Shown: positions 38,436 through 47,600 of the stretch, piece by piece
How positions within the stretch are numbered: the first letter of the stretch is position 1
How the letters are laid out: every line of letters starts with the position of its first letter
NCBI RefSeq assembly: GCF_028476545.1
Contig: NW_026732663.1
Span: 176,001-240,000, forward strand
Direction: 5' to 3'
DNA length: 64,000 nt
Origin: Physella acuta
Taxonomy: Eukaryota; Mollusca; Gastropoda; Physidae
The notes under the pieces: model-generated
What the model was told of the DNA's origin: nothing
The model's input: the letters and a program-made list of their open reading frames with translations, nothing else
The model's database searches: none
Made by a program: the position numbers and the translations under genes

Positions 38436-41425
38436 CGGAAACCGGCTCAGGAGTATGACTCCCATTAGCCAGGCAGGCCTCAGTGTAGCAAACTCCGACA
38501 CATGGTGGTAGTAGCAAGTCGTTTAGTGTCGGTTTGATCGCTACATGTCGGTCCCTTCTCCGTCGGCTCTCACCGGGCTTTCCTTCCCCACCCACCAGAC
38601 GCAGAATGTTGTCCTACCGCCTGGTACCCAGCTTGATCGTGGGGGGCATTCGGCCAGATCAAAAGCCTCTAGCTGCTGTTAGCTACCACTAGCCATTCCG
38701 CACCCATTAGGGGGGGGGTCATGAGTTTGGTCCGACTAATGGCACTCTTCCGAAGCCACGTGAAGGCCGCAGCTTAAAGTCAAAATATCTGGTTAGGGTC
38801 GAGAGCAGACCCCTTATGGTTCCCGGCAGTCTTGAACCTCTCCTCCCTCATGCTATAATGTAGGGGAATTGGGAGTCCGACAAACCAGGCTCTTTGGAAA
38901 ACTGTTATGCTAAATGTCTTTAGTTCAATTATTGTGTCTGTGTCAGTAGAACATCCCTGAGTTCACCCAGCTCAGATGACTACATGGCCTACATTAGGGA
39001 AAGTAAAGGCAGCTGGGCATAGTGCTGACAACACCATCCCTTCATATGCCTTGGTCTATGAAACAGATCACCTTAGAAAACAACTAAATGGTTTTAATTT
39101 GTCCTATTCATAGACTAAGTCTATTGATATCATAATAAGGATATATGCGTAGCAAAGATAGACAGTATAATCAAAAGCCAGTAGATCTAAATTGTTACCA
39201 TAACCAGATTTTTTAGTTTCTTAACAATCTTAGAAAATCAATAATTTGCCTGATTTGTCCTATTTTAAGACTACTGTTAAAAAACTATAGATATCTTAAT
39301 AAGAATATATGTGTAGCATTGATAAACATTATACCCAGATTTTTTGAACATCTGTATTTCAGAACCTAACTGATGGGGCCATTAAGAATTTGGCATTTTG
39401 TTGTCGAATGATCACAGTATTAAACTTGTCTGGATGCAAACATGTAAGAATCACCTACACCAGGGGTCTCCAAACTACGGCCCGCGGGCCGCATCCGGCC
39501 CGCGAGGTCCTCTCATCCGGCCCGCGGAGATCCCTTTGTCCACGGAAAAAAACGTGTGTTGGTTATGGCTGAGGAACTTTCTCCAGAAAAGTCAAAGACA
39601 TGTCTGGAACTAACTGGCCCCCGAACTGAAATTTGATAGTTATTGCGGCCCTCGGACTGAAAAGTTTGGAGACCCCTGACCTACACGGTTGATCTAATGC
39701 CTTTCTATAAAAAACAAAACTTGCTAGCTTAAAATGTGTGTAGTGGTGAATAAAAAATATGAAAAACTTCAGGGTATGATAGAAAATGCAATGTCAATAA
39801 AATTATTTTTCTTGTTCATATTTTATTTTTTAAAATACCTTTATTATGTTTCTTAAGTTTCAAACTTTGAAAATAAATATCTAAATATTGAATGTAAGAT
39901 TATTAAAAAAATTACAACACTTGTACTATAAGCCTATATCCTATAGTTGTTAGCATTGAAAATAAGTAGGCCTATAGAAATATGAATGTAAGATTATTTC
40001 TAACTGTTTTTGTTTGCACCAGATAACCGACCTGAGCATCCAGTACTTGTCAGGTGTCTGTCACTACCTCATCAAACTTGACATCAGTGCTTGCATACAC
40101 ATCAGGTGAGATAAGACAGACATTTGTTTACCATTTTATGGGTTATGTCCCCTTTCTTAAAATTTTGCTTTTTTTTTCTGTTAATTATGGAAAATATGCT
40201 AGTTACTTTTTTAAATTAGAATCTACTTGTTAAACATATTCTATTAAAATTTGACTACCATTAAATTATTATGGATTGTGTTTTTATGCTAATTATGGCA
40301 ATAGAAACCAATCTAATGAAAACTATGAGAAAGCATTTCATACTTGGTCCTTATGGTAATGTTGTTTATTTTTATAGTGACAAAGCCCTCAAGTATTTAA
40401 GAAAAGGATGCAAGAAACTGAAATACTTAAATTTGATGTACTGCAAGAAAATATCAAAGTAAGGTTTTAAAAAATATGTTGACACCAAGATAGGCCTACT
40501 AGATATAACCTTTTTTTTATCATGTAATTAACCAGAATTTAACTAAGAGAAATTTCTCTATAAACTTTACTTAGCTTTTTCTTTGATTCCTACTCAAAGA
40601 CCTGTGCCAGAGGCGTAGCGATGGGGGGGGGGAGCAGGGGGGTACATATGTCCCCGGGCGCAGACCTTAGGGGGCGCCAAAATGGGTTGTAAAAACAAAT
40701 TAAAATGTCATTTTAGCTGCATTCTTGCAGTTTGAGGGGGGGGGGGGTGCAAGTTGAAAATTTGCTCCCGAGGGGGGCGCCAAATTGAAAGTTTGTCCCC
40801 GGGCCCCGGGAAGGGTCGCTACGCCTCTGACCTGTGCATAATTTTTTAACTATGGAAGTTGAATATCCACATTTCTTTGTGCTCTTTTATAGTTAACAAT
40901 TTCTTTAAAAGCTCAATATCTTCTGTCCCATTTTACTCCAACAATAAATTAAAACATCTTTATAAGTTAGGTCTCAATATGCACTTAAAGTAGAGTTTAT
41001 CTTATTCAAAAGCCTGTCAGGTCAAGCACTTTTAACTTTTTGCTAATTTATCTTTGGTACTTATCAGATCGGAATAGACTTAGATATATCCAATACTTTA
41101 ACAGAGCAACAAAACAAGCTTGCTTATTTCAACAGCTTGCAAAATCTGGCTTTGAGTTTTTATTCTGTCCTAACAGTGTTCCCTATAGGTTCTAAAATGT
41201 TTTAAGACATGTATGTTTAACAATTTAGATCAAAAAAGATGTTATTGAATTATGCCACAAAAAAACTATTTGTATAATAAAATTTACAATTATTGAATTT
41301 GTTTCCTTAAAAAGATACATTTTGATAAATTATTTTCTTTAAGGAACGCTGCCCAGAAACTTCAGCGACATATTCTGCAAGTAGAATACAGTAACGAAGA
41401 TGTCCCTAGATATTTTAATTATTGA
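14327..41425 (+). CDS. FBXL13: F-box/LRR protein 13, dynein regulatory complex subunit 6 (24 exons)
   Basis: Subunit of the nexin-dynein regulatory complex of motile cilia; the F-box also links family members to SCF ubiquitin ligases. Exons, all joined in phase: 14327-14404, 18374-18477, 20711-20804, 20946-21013, 21678-21798, 22013-22046, 22282-22391, 23010-23132, 25276-25380, 25585-25680, 25782-25807, 28175-28337, 31477-31577, 32173-32302, 32587-32685, 34151-34271, 34796-34958, 35597-35716, 36996-37122, 37987-38124, 39363-39443, 40023-40105, 40378-40458, 41344-41425. The protein is about 815 residues; from memory human FBXL13 is about 735. Start MAASLRGLSPELKEYLRVN, end EYSNEDVPRYFNY, both close to the vertebrate protein as I recall it. 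Every intron is GT-AG except intron 5, which must be GC-AG. No stop or frame break in the joined reading frame. Several introns carry splice-site-containing tandem arrays. Confidence 0.93.
14458..15081. mobile_element. Inverted-repeat MITE in FBXL13 intron 1
   Basis: Left end GTAAAATCACGATATAGCGT is repeated inverted at the right end (ACGCTATATCGTGATTTTAC). About 620 bp, non-coding. It begins about 50 bp after the exon 1 donor. Flanks AAATTAG on both sides are a possible target duplication. Confidence 0.75.
15326..17377. mobile_element. 2-kb hAT-like element with internal degenerate satellite
   Basis: Bounded by a perfect 8-bp target duplication TTTCCAAC (15318-15325 and 17378-17385). Ends are CAGAGGCGTGCAGAC and CTGCACGCCACTG. 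The interior is a (TA)n tract (about 15385-15460), a unique block, then about 1.1 kb (16130-17310) of degenerate units around GATGCCCCTACAATRTATAA and GGGCATAATTACTTT. No transposase. A younger hAT MITE (16463-16769) is nested in it. Confidence 0.85.
16463..16769. mobile_element. Nested hAT MITE
   Basis: Perfect 8-bp target duplication AAGGCTGC (16455-16462 and 16770-16777). Ends CAGTGGCGTAGCTACC and TAGTTACGCCACTG. Because it interrupts a unit of the satellite inside 15326-17377, it is younger than that element. 307 bp, non-coding. Confidence 0.9.
17561..17838. repeat. Tandem duplication of 139 bp
   Basis: Two nearly identical 139-bp copies in direct tandem (each starts AGCCATTGATTTAGATTTG), differing at a few bases. 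It abuts the right arm of the inverted-repeat pair at 17815-17862. Confidence 0.9.
19419..20000. mobile_element. Cluster of family B MITE copies in FBXL13 intron 2
   Basis: Three related blocks. 19419-19640 repeats AAGTGGTTTGC..GTTTCTTTCATGCAATTCTTCG twice. A partial begins at 19650 (CAGTGTTTCTTTCAGACTTT). A longer copy at about 19782-20000 starts CAGTGTTTCTTTCAAACTTT and ends GCCTGAAAGAAACTCT. G- and C-rich centres as in the other copies. Confidence 0.65.
23396..23692. mobile_element. hAT MITE in FBXL13 intron 8
   Basis: Terminal repeats CAGTGGTTCCCAAAC and GTTTGGGAACCACTG are perfect complements and are the classic ends of the hAT (Charlie/Buster-like) group. About 297 bp. Interior is AT-rich with a CA-rich patch. 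The target duplication is not clear. Confidence 0.8.
25276..25680 (+). CDS. FBXL13: FBXL13 exons 9-10: F-box
   Basis: Residues about 270-312 read STLPWKIAIQ then IFSYLDVADLAHCACVCRFW and KVLTQANLLWSK. This has the F-box signature: LP near the start, I-F-S-Y-L, D-L, C-x-V-C-R-x-W and L-W at the end. The domain normally binds SKP1. The exon 9 acceptor (cataactag at 25275) has a weak pyrimidine tract, the poorest in the gene, but the phase and homology on both sides leave no alternative. A 9-nt microexon candidate lies in the intron before it (23823-23831). Confidence 0.92.
25782..41425 (+). CDS. FBXL13: FBXL13 exons 11-24: cysteine-type leucine-rich repeats
   Basis: Residues about 312-800 form a run of roughly 18 LRRs of the cysteine-containing (AMN1/FBXL) type, recognisable by L-x-x-L-x-L-x-x-C-x-x-I-[TS]-D. 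Examples: LQYLSLAFCLKFTDRGLQYL (exon 14), LRHVYLADCQRITDATLKAL (exon 17), LNVTNCVRIGD (exon 18) and ITVLNLSGCKH (exon 21). The order and loop sequences track vertebrate FBXL13. Exon borders commonly fall at the same spot of the repeat, just after the L-x-x-C of the unit. This stretch of the gene holds all the splice-junction arrays. The tail after the last LRR (HILQVEYSNEDVPRYFNY) is the FBXL13-specific C-terminus, but the long polar tail of mammals is absent. Confidence 0.92.
26821..28174 (+). repeat. 38-bp array of the exon 12 splice acceptor
   Basis: About 35 copies of a 38-bp unit. Each unit reads CACCTGTCTGTGTTAG then GGTTGGTAGTTTAACTC. The array runs straight into FBXL13 exon 12, whose own acceptor is CACCTGTCTGTGCTAG followed by GGTTACTGAC. 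So each unit carries the pyrimidine-rich stretch, the AG and the first exon bases (GGTT) of that exon. Units vary at the ACACC/CATCTTCTG position and a few are 36 bp. Confidence 0.92.
28338..31150 (+). repeat. 39-bp array of the exon 12 end and its splice donor
   Basis: About 72 nearly identical 39-bp units. Exon 12 ends ...CTGAACCTGTCTGAATGTG then GTGGCCTTGAT|gtaagttggg. Every later unit repeats CCTGTCTGAATGTGTTGG then CCTTGAT|gtaagttggg, so the last eight codons or so and the GT donor are copied each time. 39 is 13 codons, so a full unit reads in frame as VSWANLSECVGLD, a half LRR. Three short units (29 bp near 28465, 20 bp near 28843 and 29643) break the frame. The last units (from 30970) are diverged. 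Treated as intron because exon 13 joins correctly to the first donor (NLSECGGLD-DDAFKTV). Confidence 0.95.
31573..32020 (+). repeat. Decayed array of the exon 13 donor
   Basis: Exon 13 ends ATCAACAA|gtaagtattcgtgttc. About seven diverged copies follow in the intron: CGATAAGTAAGTATTTGTGT, GAGAAGTAAGTATTTATGTT, AATAAGTAATATTTAATGTT, CATTAAGTATTAATGTTCC, CATAAGTGAGTATTAGTGTT and similar, each followed by a T-rich stretch. Spacing is 50-75 bp and irregular. Confidence 0.65.
32674..33300 (+). repeat. Array of the exon 15 end and its donor
   Basis: Exon 15 ends GATGACTGTATGATG|gtaactatt. The following 600 bp repeat CTGTATGATGGTAACTATTT about 15-18 times, first as a 50-bp unit with CTGTTTTATGGTTAATATAT and then as a 26-bp unit with GTAATTGTAATTATTT. 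One copy (near 32780) even keeps the longer GACTGTATGATG of the exon. Units retain ATG|gtaac or ATG|gtaat. Confidence 0.88.
33390..34070 (+). mobile_element. Dispersed inverted-repeat element, family D
   Basis: Starts ACTTTCTCGTATATACGTAG and ends with GAATATTCGAGAAAGTTTAG, so ACTTTCTCG / CGAGAAAGT form short inverted ends. Interior motifs (CACGATAACTTGAGTACCG, GATTTCCG..CCGGAAGT) are shared with 43686-44342 and, reversed, 54672-55200. Non-coding. Lies in FBXL13 intron 15. Confidence 0.75.
34231..34436 (+). repeat. 103-bp tandem duplication of the exon 16 end and donor
   Basis: The last 41 bases of exon 16 (GATAGCTCACAACAAAACAC onward) plus the donor GATG|gtaagacaat and about 60 intronic bases are repeated once, directly downstream. 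The second donor is at 34375, against 34272 for the first. The second copy has a few changes and a small insertion (TGTCTGTAATG). Use of the second donor would insert 103 bases and break the frame. Confidence 0.95.
35215..35320 (+). mobile_element. SINE body fragment in FBXL13 intron 17
   Basis: CATGTTAGGGAAAATAATGA and GGCATAGTGCTGACCACACT match the 3' body of the SINE copies at 45500 and 38363. The tRNA-like head is absent. Confidence 0.55.
35930..36995 (+). repeat. 34-bp array of the exon 19 splice acceptor
   Basis: About 31 copies of a 34-bp unit: TTTTGTATCAG|GTGCCACAG then TTTGTGAATGTAAAT. FBXL13 exon 19 itself begins TATTCTGTATCAG|GTGCCACAG then TCTGACCTACCTGAATGTAAAT. Each unit therefore copies the acceptor and the first 30 or so exon bases with a 9-10 base deletion. 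One unit near 36644 retains the longer, exon-like form (GTTTGACTTATCTGAATATA). In the exon frame each unit gives TGC CAC AGT TTG TGA, a stop. Confidence 0.93.
37117..37565 (+). repeat. Decayed array of the exon 19 donor
   Basis: Exon 19 ends GTGGGGATCAG|gtaggtctcagc. In the next 440 bp there are about seven G-rich segments of 50-70 bp, each with a donor-like core: GAAGTAAGTCTTGGTTG, TGTAAGTCTTGTTGATAG, GGTAAATCTTGTTAGTG, GAAGTAAGTCTTTGTG, AAGGTAAGTTTTGATG and finally GGGGGATCAAGTAAGTTTTG, which recalls the exon end itself. Strongly diverged, so confidence is moderate. Confidence 0.6.
38363..39085 (+). mobile_element. SINE copy split by a younger insertion
   Basis: Head at 38363-38404 (GTTGGCATCTGATAGTAGAG) and body at 38912-39085 (AGAACATCCCTGAGTTCACC, GGCATAGTGCTGACAACACC). 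These match the SINEs at 45500 and 49287. A 495-bp retroposon sits between the halves. In FBXL13 intron 20. Confidence 0.75.
38405..38899 (-). mobile_element. Non-autonomous retroposon nested in the SINE
   Basis: Flanked by a 12-bp target duplication AACTGTTATGCT (38393-38404 and 38900-38911), the length expected of LINE-driven insertion. The left end is a (TA)n(CT)n tract, so the element lies on the minus strand with its tail there. The body is GC-rich (GTCCGACTAATGGCACTCTT, CTTATGGTTCCCGGCAGTCT) and has no coding frame. It could be a LINE 5' segment joined to a tail, or a SINE without a visible tRNA head. Confidence 0.7.
39461..39679. mobile_element. hAT MITE 17 bp after the exon 21 donor
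   Basis: Perfect 8-bp target duplication ACCTACAC (39453-39460 and 39680-39687). Ends CAGGGGTCTCCAAACT and AGTTTGGAGACCCCTG are perfect complements. 219 bp with a GC-rich interior (CGGCCCGCGGGCCGC). It lies immediately inside intron 21, whose donor gtaaga starts at 39444. Confidence 0.95.
40608..40829. mobile_element. hAT-type MITE, family A2, complete
   Basis: Perfect 8-bp target duplication ACCTGTGC (40600-40607 and 40830-40837). Ends CAGAGGCGTAGCG and CGCTACGCCTCTG. Has the CCCCGGGCGC block of the 12787 copy. In the last FBXL13 intron. Confidence 0.9.
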
Positions 41426-41955
41426 TTAACTTAATTGTAGAGATTCTGTACATGCCTGCATAAACTTACATTTATTTTGTTATCATACTCATTCATTTTA
41501 CATGTAAATGTTATTGTTAATGCTTTTTATTCTGATAATAGATTACAGTTGGTCGATTTAAGTTATAAAAATGTAGCATTATCTTAAGACTGTTGAAGTG
41601 TATAAATATAATTTTTGTATATAGGTAGGCTTATATTTTGTATATTGATTTATTTAAGTATATTGTATGTGTAAAATCTGTGATATTTGGATATATTTAT
41701 ATTCCATATTGTTATTATACCCAACTGCTGATAAATAAGAAGCAAGATCTTTTTGTTAAGGTTTTTTTTAAATAGATGACAAAACAAATGGTTAATTGAC
41801 AGTAAACAATATTTTTGTGTCTGTTTTGGAATTTTGCAATTGTTTTCCCCATCCTAGGGCTTAAACTGTTGTTTGGTGAACATGGCTTAAAAGGCCTATA
41901 TACAATGATGAATGCTGCAAACATAGCAAAATAAAGATATATTTTTAGATATCAT
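41426..41955 (+). terminator. FBXL13: FBXL13 3' untranslated region with poly(A) signal
   Basis: About 500 bp of AT-rich sequence from the TGA (41423-41425) to AATAAA at 41930-41935 (GCAAAATAAAGATATA), the first canonical signal downstream of the stop. Cleavage is expected some 15-25 bases later. Confidence 0.7.
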
Positions 41956-42317
41956 TGTTATAAAAAGTTACCATCATTTTAGAAGATACATCATTGCATG
42001 TATTTTCTTTTAAGTCCTTAAAAAATCAAGACCAAATCAATACAATAATTCATATGTATTTATTGACATAAACATACTGAAATGCATAGCTTCTTTACAT
42101 TGCTATATGTGGTGGGTATATTATTATTAATCTAATGTGAACCTACAACAAGTTTATATTTTAAAGTTTGTATACCAAGAATTAGCAAGGATATGACTGC
42201 TATGAACCCTAGATAGCCTAATATTTATACAGCTGTGCTTGTAATTAATTGTAGAAAAAATGTGTCTTAATTACTGTGGTCAACTGTTGAATAATGGGTA
42301 CACCTTACAAGAGTAAT

Positions 42318-42482
42318 CAGTGTTTCTTTCAGACTTTTTTCTCCGGGGGGGGGGGGGGGCGGACACTAGTAAAAGTGTATGTTTACTATATAAAACCCAT
42401 CTCGTTCGGGGGGGGGGGGAGGCAGTAGACTTTCTTCCCCCCCCCCCCACCCCATCGGAACAGATGCCTGGAAGAAACTCTG
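42318..42482. mobile_element. hAT-type MITE, family B, complete
   Basis: Perfect 8-bp target duplication AGAGTAAT (42310-42317 and 42483-42490). Ends CAGTGTTTCTTTCAGAC and GGAAGAAACTCTG. Long G and C runs flank a TATATAAAACCCATCTCGTT core, so the element can fold back. This copy defines the family boundaries. Confidence 0.9.
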
Positions 42483-42827
42483 AGAGTAATAGGCCACTGC
42501 CCAGAGCGCAAGAGTTCCTAGATAAATTTCAACTGCCCCGTGTTCGTTACCAAGGCAAGCCACCTAGATGAAGGCATCCAGCTCTGGTCGGGAATGCAGA
42601 GGGGTGGACACCGTTGTGTAACACACCACTCATTAGCAAGGGCGGAACTACCATGCCAACAGCAGTGATTGTTCTACAGTAACTAACACACACCATTGCC
42701 TAGACAAAAAAAACTACATGAGCTAGTGTTAAGGAGCAAACCTTGAAAACTCTTCCAAGATTTATCACCCCCTTTTTAATAGTCTAATTTCTTCTCTTAA
42801 TTATTATTAAATCAAAGTATACAAAAG

Positions 42828-43093
42828 CAACAGCCAATAGAGACAGATATCAAGGCCCGAAAATGGGGATGGATCGGACACACATTAAGAAAAGAAAAAG
42901 AAAACATCGCAAGGCATGCTTTGGACTGGAATCCCCAGGGAAAAAGGAGGGTGGGCCGGCCTAGGAAGACATGGAGAAGAACGGTTGAAGAAGAGGCGAA
43001 AACAGCTGGGCTCACATGAAAGGGGGCAGCCCAAAACCGAGTCCGCTGGAAATGTGTGGCTGCAGCCCTTTGCTCCCCAGGGTCCACAAAGGA

Positions 43094-43159
<66 letters not shown>
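42828..43159 (+). mobile_element. 5'-truncated LINE, 3' end of reverse transcriptase ORF
   Basis: Flanked by a 9-bp duplication ATACAAAAG (42819-42827 and 43160-43168). From 42851 it encodes IKARKWGWIGHTLRKEKENI, then ARHALDWNPQGKRRVGRPRK and TWRRTVEEEAKTAGLT before a stop. This W-x-W-I-G-H...G-x-R-x-x-G-R-P-x-x-T-W-R-R...E pattern is the well-known C-terminal end of many non-LTR endonuclease/reverse transcriptase ORFs in invertebrates. It ends in a (GAT)n tail of about 22 units, so insertion was in plus orientation. Dead on arrival, only the last 330 bp. Confidence 0.88.
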
Positions 43160-43161
<2 letters not shown>

Positions 43162-43168
43162 ACAAAAG

Positions 43169-43685
43169 AAGGACACAGCTGTAAAAAAGAAGAATGTGTT
43201 CAAAATTATATAAATGCTGAAAAACACAAGAATAAAAGAATCGCGTGAAATTATAACACGTATCGAACCTCCGTGTTTAAATACTTTTTACAGGATTGAC
43301 AGACTACTCTATTTTACAATTTTAGGCGGGTACAACTACAAGCGAAACTACAAATAAAAGTATTTTTTTTTAAAAAGGTAGGCCTATACATGAGATAAAA
43401 AAAAAGTTGTTAAAACACGATTATATCTCGCCCGAAATGAGCTAGAGTAAAAAAAAAATGTGTGATTTGTTGTCTCGTGATGTACTTTGCAATGAAATAG
43501 GTTTAAAATTACTAAATTAGGAAATGGTTAAAATAATTAAATTTAGTCATACAGTCTAGGGGGGGGGGGAGCGAATTTTTTTTGCGGGGTGGCCTATTTT
43601 TTTCTATTTCTAAGACTACTCTTTAATTAAGACAACACCGAGCTATTGATTTAGCAAAAAGAACAACAGTTATTGTACCTTTTTT
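43169..43685. other. No gene recognised
   Basis: AT-rich intergenic DNA between the LINE and the family D copy, with one G run near 43560. Confidence 0.4.
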
Positions 43686-44342
43686 ACTTTCTCGTATATA
43701 CGAAGTATAGAGAAAGTCTTGTAATCGTACAAAACAAAATCGAGATTTTTGCAAATCTCGAGGTTTTAGGACTCCCTGAGTCGGAAAAACATAGTTTTGC
43801 AATCTTATCCGTATGTCTGTGTGTATGTGTCTTTGTGTGTGTGTGAACACGATAACTTGAGTACCGTTACAGCTAGGTTGATGAAATTTTATATATAAGT
43901 ATTATATCAAAAGCGTAGATCCGTGTCATCTTTTGAGCAATTTCCGATAACCGGAAGTGGAACTTTTTCTACTTTGAATTTTTCAAAAGCCTATAACTTG
44001 AGTACTATTTCAGATAGATAAATGAGATTTCACATGTAAGTAAATGATCAAATTCTCTGCCTTCTTTCAAATTTTGAGTAATTTCAGTCGGCCGGAAGTA
44101 GTGATTTACGCTATTTCCGATTTCTCAAAAAACGCATGTGAATTTATAAAGTACTAATAATATCCCGCACTATTATGCACATTTTATTTGGCGTTCACTT
44201 AGTGTGCAATTTTTTTTAACGAAATCCTATTCGATTATAAAAAGTTTAAGTAATTAAAAATGGATTTAAAATATTGTCTTTGTCCCTAGTTGCCACCCCC
44301 CTTAGTGTTATATTAGAATATTCGAGAAAGTTTAGGGGAGAT
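43686..44342 (+). mobile_element. Dispersed inverted-repeat element, family D
   Basis: Same order of motifs as 33390-34070: ACTTTCTCGTATATACGAAG, a GT-rich patch, CACGATAACTTGAGTACCG, two CCGGAAGT blocks, and a GAATATTCGAGAAAGTTTAG end. Ends about 280 bp before the STELLO-like start codon. Confidence 0.75.
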
Positions 44343-44624
44343 CCCTCCTTGTTTTTTTTTTTAAATCTAAATCTGCTGCAATGAATGTAGGTGTCAAGGC
44401 TTTTATTGTTTTTAAACGTAGTTTAATGCACCCCAGTGATAGTTTTACTGTCGACATGTACCGGATGTTTTTGTGTAGGGGAGCGAACGTTCAATAAAAT
44501 CATTCGAGTTTTATGTAACTTGTCTCCGCAATAAATGCTACCCAGTTTTCATGTGAGAGAGGAGGTGGGTTATTTCAAAAAGTGCGAAACGAAACACGGA
44601 ACACAATCAGATGTAGTCACAACC

Positions 44625-47600
44625 ATGTCGGCTTTCAGAATCAGGTCTATTTTTGTGATCTTGACGCCTGTTTGTGTGTTTTTACTTTACTGCTTCAGCT
44701 TCAAGTTTTATCCCGATCAGAGCAAGTTCATTGCCCACACGTTCAAACATGCAATCAGCAATGAAATGTAAGAATTTTCTTTTACAACTATGCTATTTTT
44801 TTAGCGCAATTTCCATTCTGGAGAATTGCGTTTATTAACCCGTCATTTCTGGATGTATGAATGGTTGTGTGTCCGCAGCTTTAAGTCGTATCTCCTCCTC
44901 AACGAAGCAATATCGAGGACTAGTTCCAAAAGCAAATATGTTAAGCAAGTTACGAGGATGAACATAGGCCAAAAAATTCCGGGTTCCTTTCACGGATTTC
45001 CCGGAAAAGCCAAAAAACCTCGAATAAATGCAGTTTTTGGCCCATATCTCGGCAACCAGACCACTTAGCGACTTGAAACATGTACCAATCGATTTCTGCC
45101 ATAATCTAAAACAATAGTGCCGAAGAAAGTTTTCAAAAATATCCTTTCGTTCGGTCACAAAAAAAAAAATTTGAATTAATTAAAATTTGGACCAAATTAG
45201 TAGGCATTTTTATCCAACCACACCACACGCGTCATCACGTTCAATAGCTGCGCCATCACGTTCAATGGCTGCGCCTTCACGTTCGGTAGCTAGGCGCGCA
45301 ATGGTTTTTAGTCATGTAACTCTATTGTAAATAAAAAATGTAAAATACTGAAATTTTTTTTTAATAAAGAACGTTTTAATAACTAACCAATGGTTTTCCT
45401 AACCCTGCTCTTGATTTACGCTACGACAGAGCTATTTTTAGATAACATAAGGAAATTGCGCTTAAATTGTCACAAGACTTTTTAATTAACTTGTTTATAG
45501 AGGATAGCGTGGTCGGATGCTAGAGCGCTCCATCATTAGTATGAACGTTTCGAGTTCGAAACTTGGTTCGGATTTTGTGACTGTAACACGTCCCTGTGTC
45601 CATTAGGGCTGAGGACTTACGTTAGGGTATGGGAGGTGAGTTGACATAGTGTTGACCACACTATCCCTTTACATGCCGGGGTCACGAAACGTGAGTTCTA
45701 TCCTTGTGGATCGTAAGGGGTCGTTCATAAATGACGTCACACTCGTAGGGGGAGGGGGGTCGGTAATTTTGTGACGATGTGTGATGAGGGGGAGGGGGTT
45801 CAGATGGTGCGACGTCACACTTTTGCTTTATAGAAAAGAAATGTTAGAAAACGAATTTTAGACGTTATTTTGCGTTTTAGAAAACAGTTTTAATAAATTG
45901 TAATAGGAATTGATTAAAATACTCTATTTCGACATATTTCAGACAAGATTTTGGAAAAATATCGATGTTTTAAAAAAAATTCAACTGCAATTTTGAGGGA
46001 GGTTGTATGCTGAGGTTTGACGTCATTTTAGAGGGGGTCTGGCTTTTTGTAACGACGTGTAACGGAGGGAAAGGGGAGGGAGGTAAAAATCGTCAAAAAA
46101 AACGTGACGTCATTTATGGGTGATCCCTAAGGCCTATGTCTGAAAGGCAAACTTAACTAGGCCTACATTTTTATTTCAGATTCTTTTTTTTAAATTTAAA
46201 TTGTCTTTAGATTCTATATTGTGGCTTGTTGTTAGTGAGGATTTGTTAAAATTATTTATATCTAAAAAAAACTAGCTATAAAATAAACATGTTTACTTTA
46301 TAGTATGTTGAGAATAATGAAGTTATGTAATGGTGCAAGAAAAATCGGAATCGAGACGACCTATCTGCAATGTTGTAGGTATATCTGTCTATCTTTTCCC
46401 TTAAATGCTCAAGACATATGGGGACCGCCACAGAAAGATTTGTCTGCCTCGGCATTTTTTTTTCGCAGTCCCGCAAGAAGTCCCGCCCAGAGTTTCTTCT
46501 AGGCATCTCCCCGAAGAAAGTCTACCCCCCCCCCCCCGAACGAAATGAAATTTACATAGAAAATATGTACTTTTAACAATGTCCGCCCCCCCCCCCCCCA
46601 TGAAAGTCTACCGCCCCCCCCCCCCCCCCTGGAAGAAACACTGGTCCCGCCTTTGTAAATTGCGTTTCTTTTGTGCTTCTCCACGTCTCCCTTGACCTTC
46701 CCGGTTTTCTTTTTTTCTTTACGCGCCTTATAGGTGCTGTTTGTCAAGTGCGTGCACAATATTTTCAGTATCGGCGAGGTAAGGTGGACAAAATTTCACA
46801 ATAATGAATTAGATTTATACTTAGCTTCTCTTAGTAACTTTTGAGCGATTTCCGGTAACCGGAAATAGTAGACTACATCACTCCGTTTCAGGCTTCTTGA
46901 GTATAGTTCCAGTTAGTGGACGAAAATTTAAATGTAATATAAAACATAATACATAGGTTTCTATCAACTTAAGAACGATTTCCGGTAACGGTAAGTGGTT
47001 CTTTACTCTATTTCCGTTTTTAAATACCTTCCTAATTTGATAATTTGTATATAATATTCTCAAAAACAAGCACAATATCACGCTTCTTCGCATGTATGTG
47101 TTTTTTTTCTCGAGTGGTTTTGTCACATACTTACCTACTTTACCTAGTGTCCTTCTCTACGGGAAGTGCCATTTCAACCTTTGCTGTTATAAACAAATAT
47201 ACGAGACAGGTTATGGGAGCTCACTCCCGCTTTGCTAATTTAAAAAAAAACATGCCGTTGATTTGTTAATTATTTAAATTTTAAAATCCAGCTACAATAA
47301 AATATGTGCACAGCTAATCATAGAATTATCAGCAGTTATTAGCTACCTTTTCGTCAACTGGTTATGCGCCATTGGGGCCATTGACTCCGATTTCAGCCTG
47401 CTTTTGTTTTTGGAATTGCTTCCAAGAACAAACTACAAGGCAGCAGTTGTTTGATTTTGGAGTTGTCTCTCCTAGAAGAGTTGTTGTCCCCAGTTAACGA
47501 GCCCCGTTCTGCCCCTAAACTGGTCGATTAAGAGCAATTTGAAAAGTGATCCGGTTTTGTGAGGAAGTGTATCGTTAATTATCTGTAAACTTTGAAAGCA

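Noticed and set aside
43093-43168. Poly-Asp, poly-Met or poly-Ile protein
   Set aside because: It is the (GAT)n tail of the truncated LINE at 42828-43159.
44826-45068. Small ORFs resembling each other at 13653 and 44826
   Set aside because: Both lie inside copies of the inverted-repeat element J and are not shared with any recognised protein; similarity reflects element identity.
45500-45570. tRNA gene
   Set aside because: A- and B-box-like motifs are present but no cloverleaf closes, and the segment continues into a SINE body shared with other copies.
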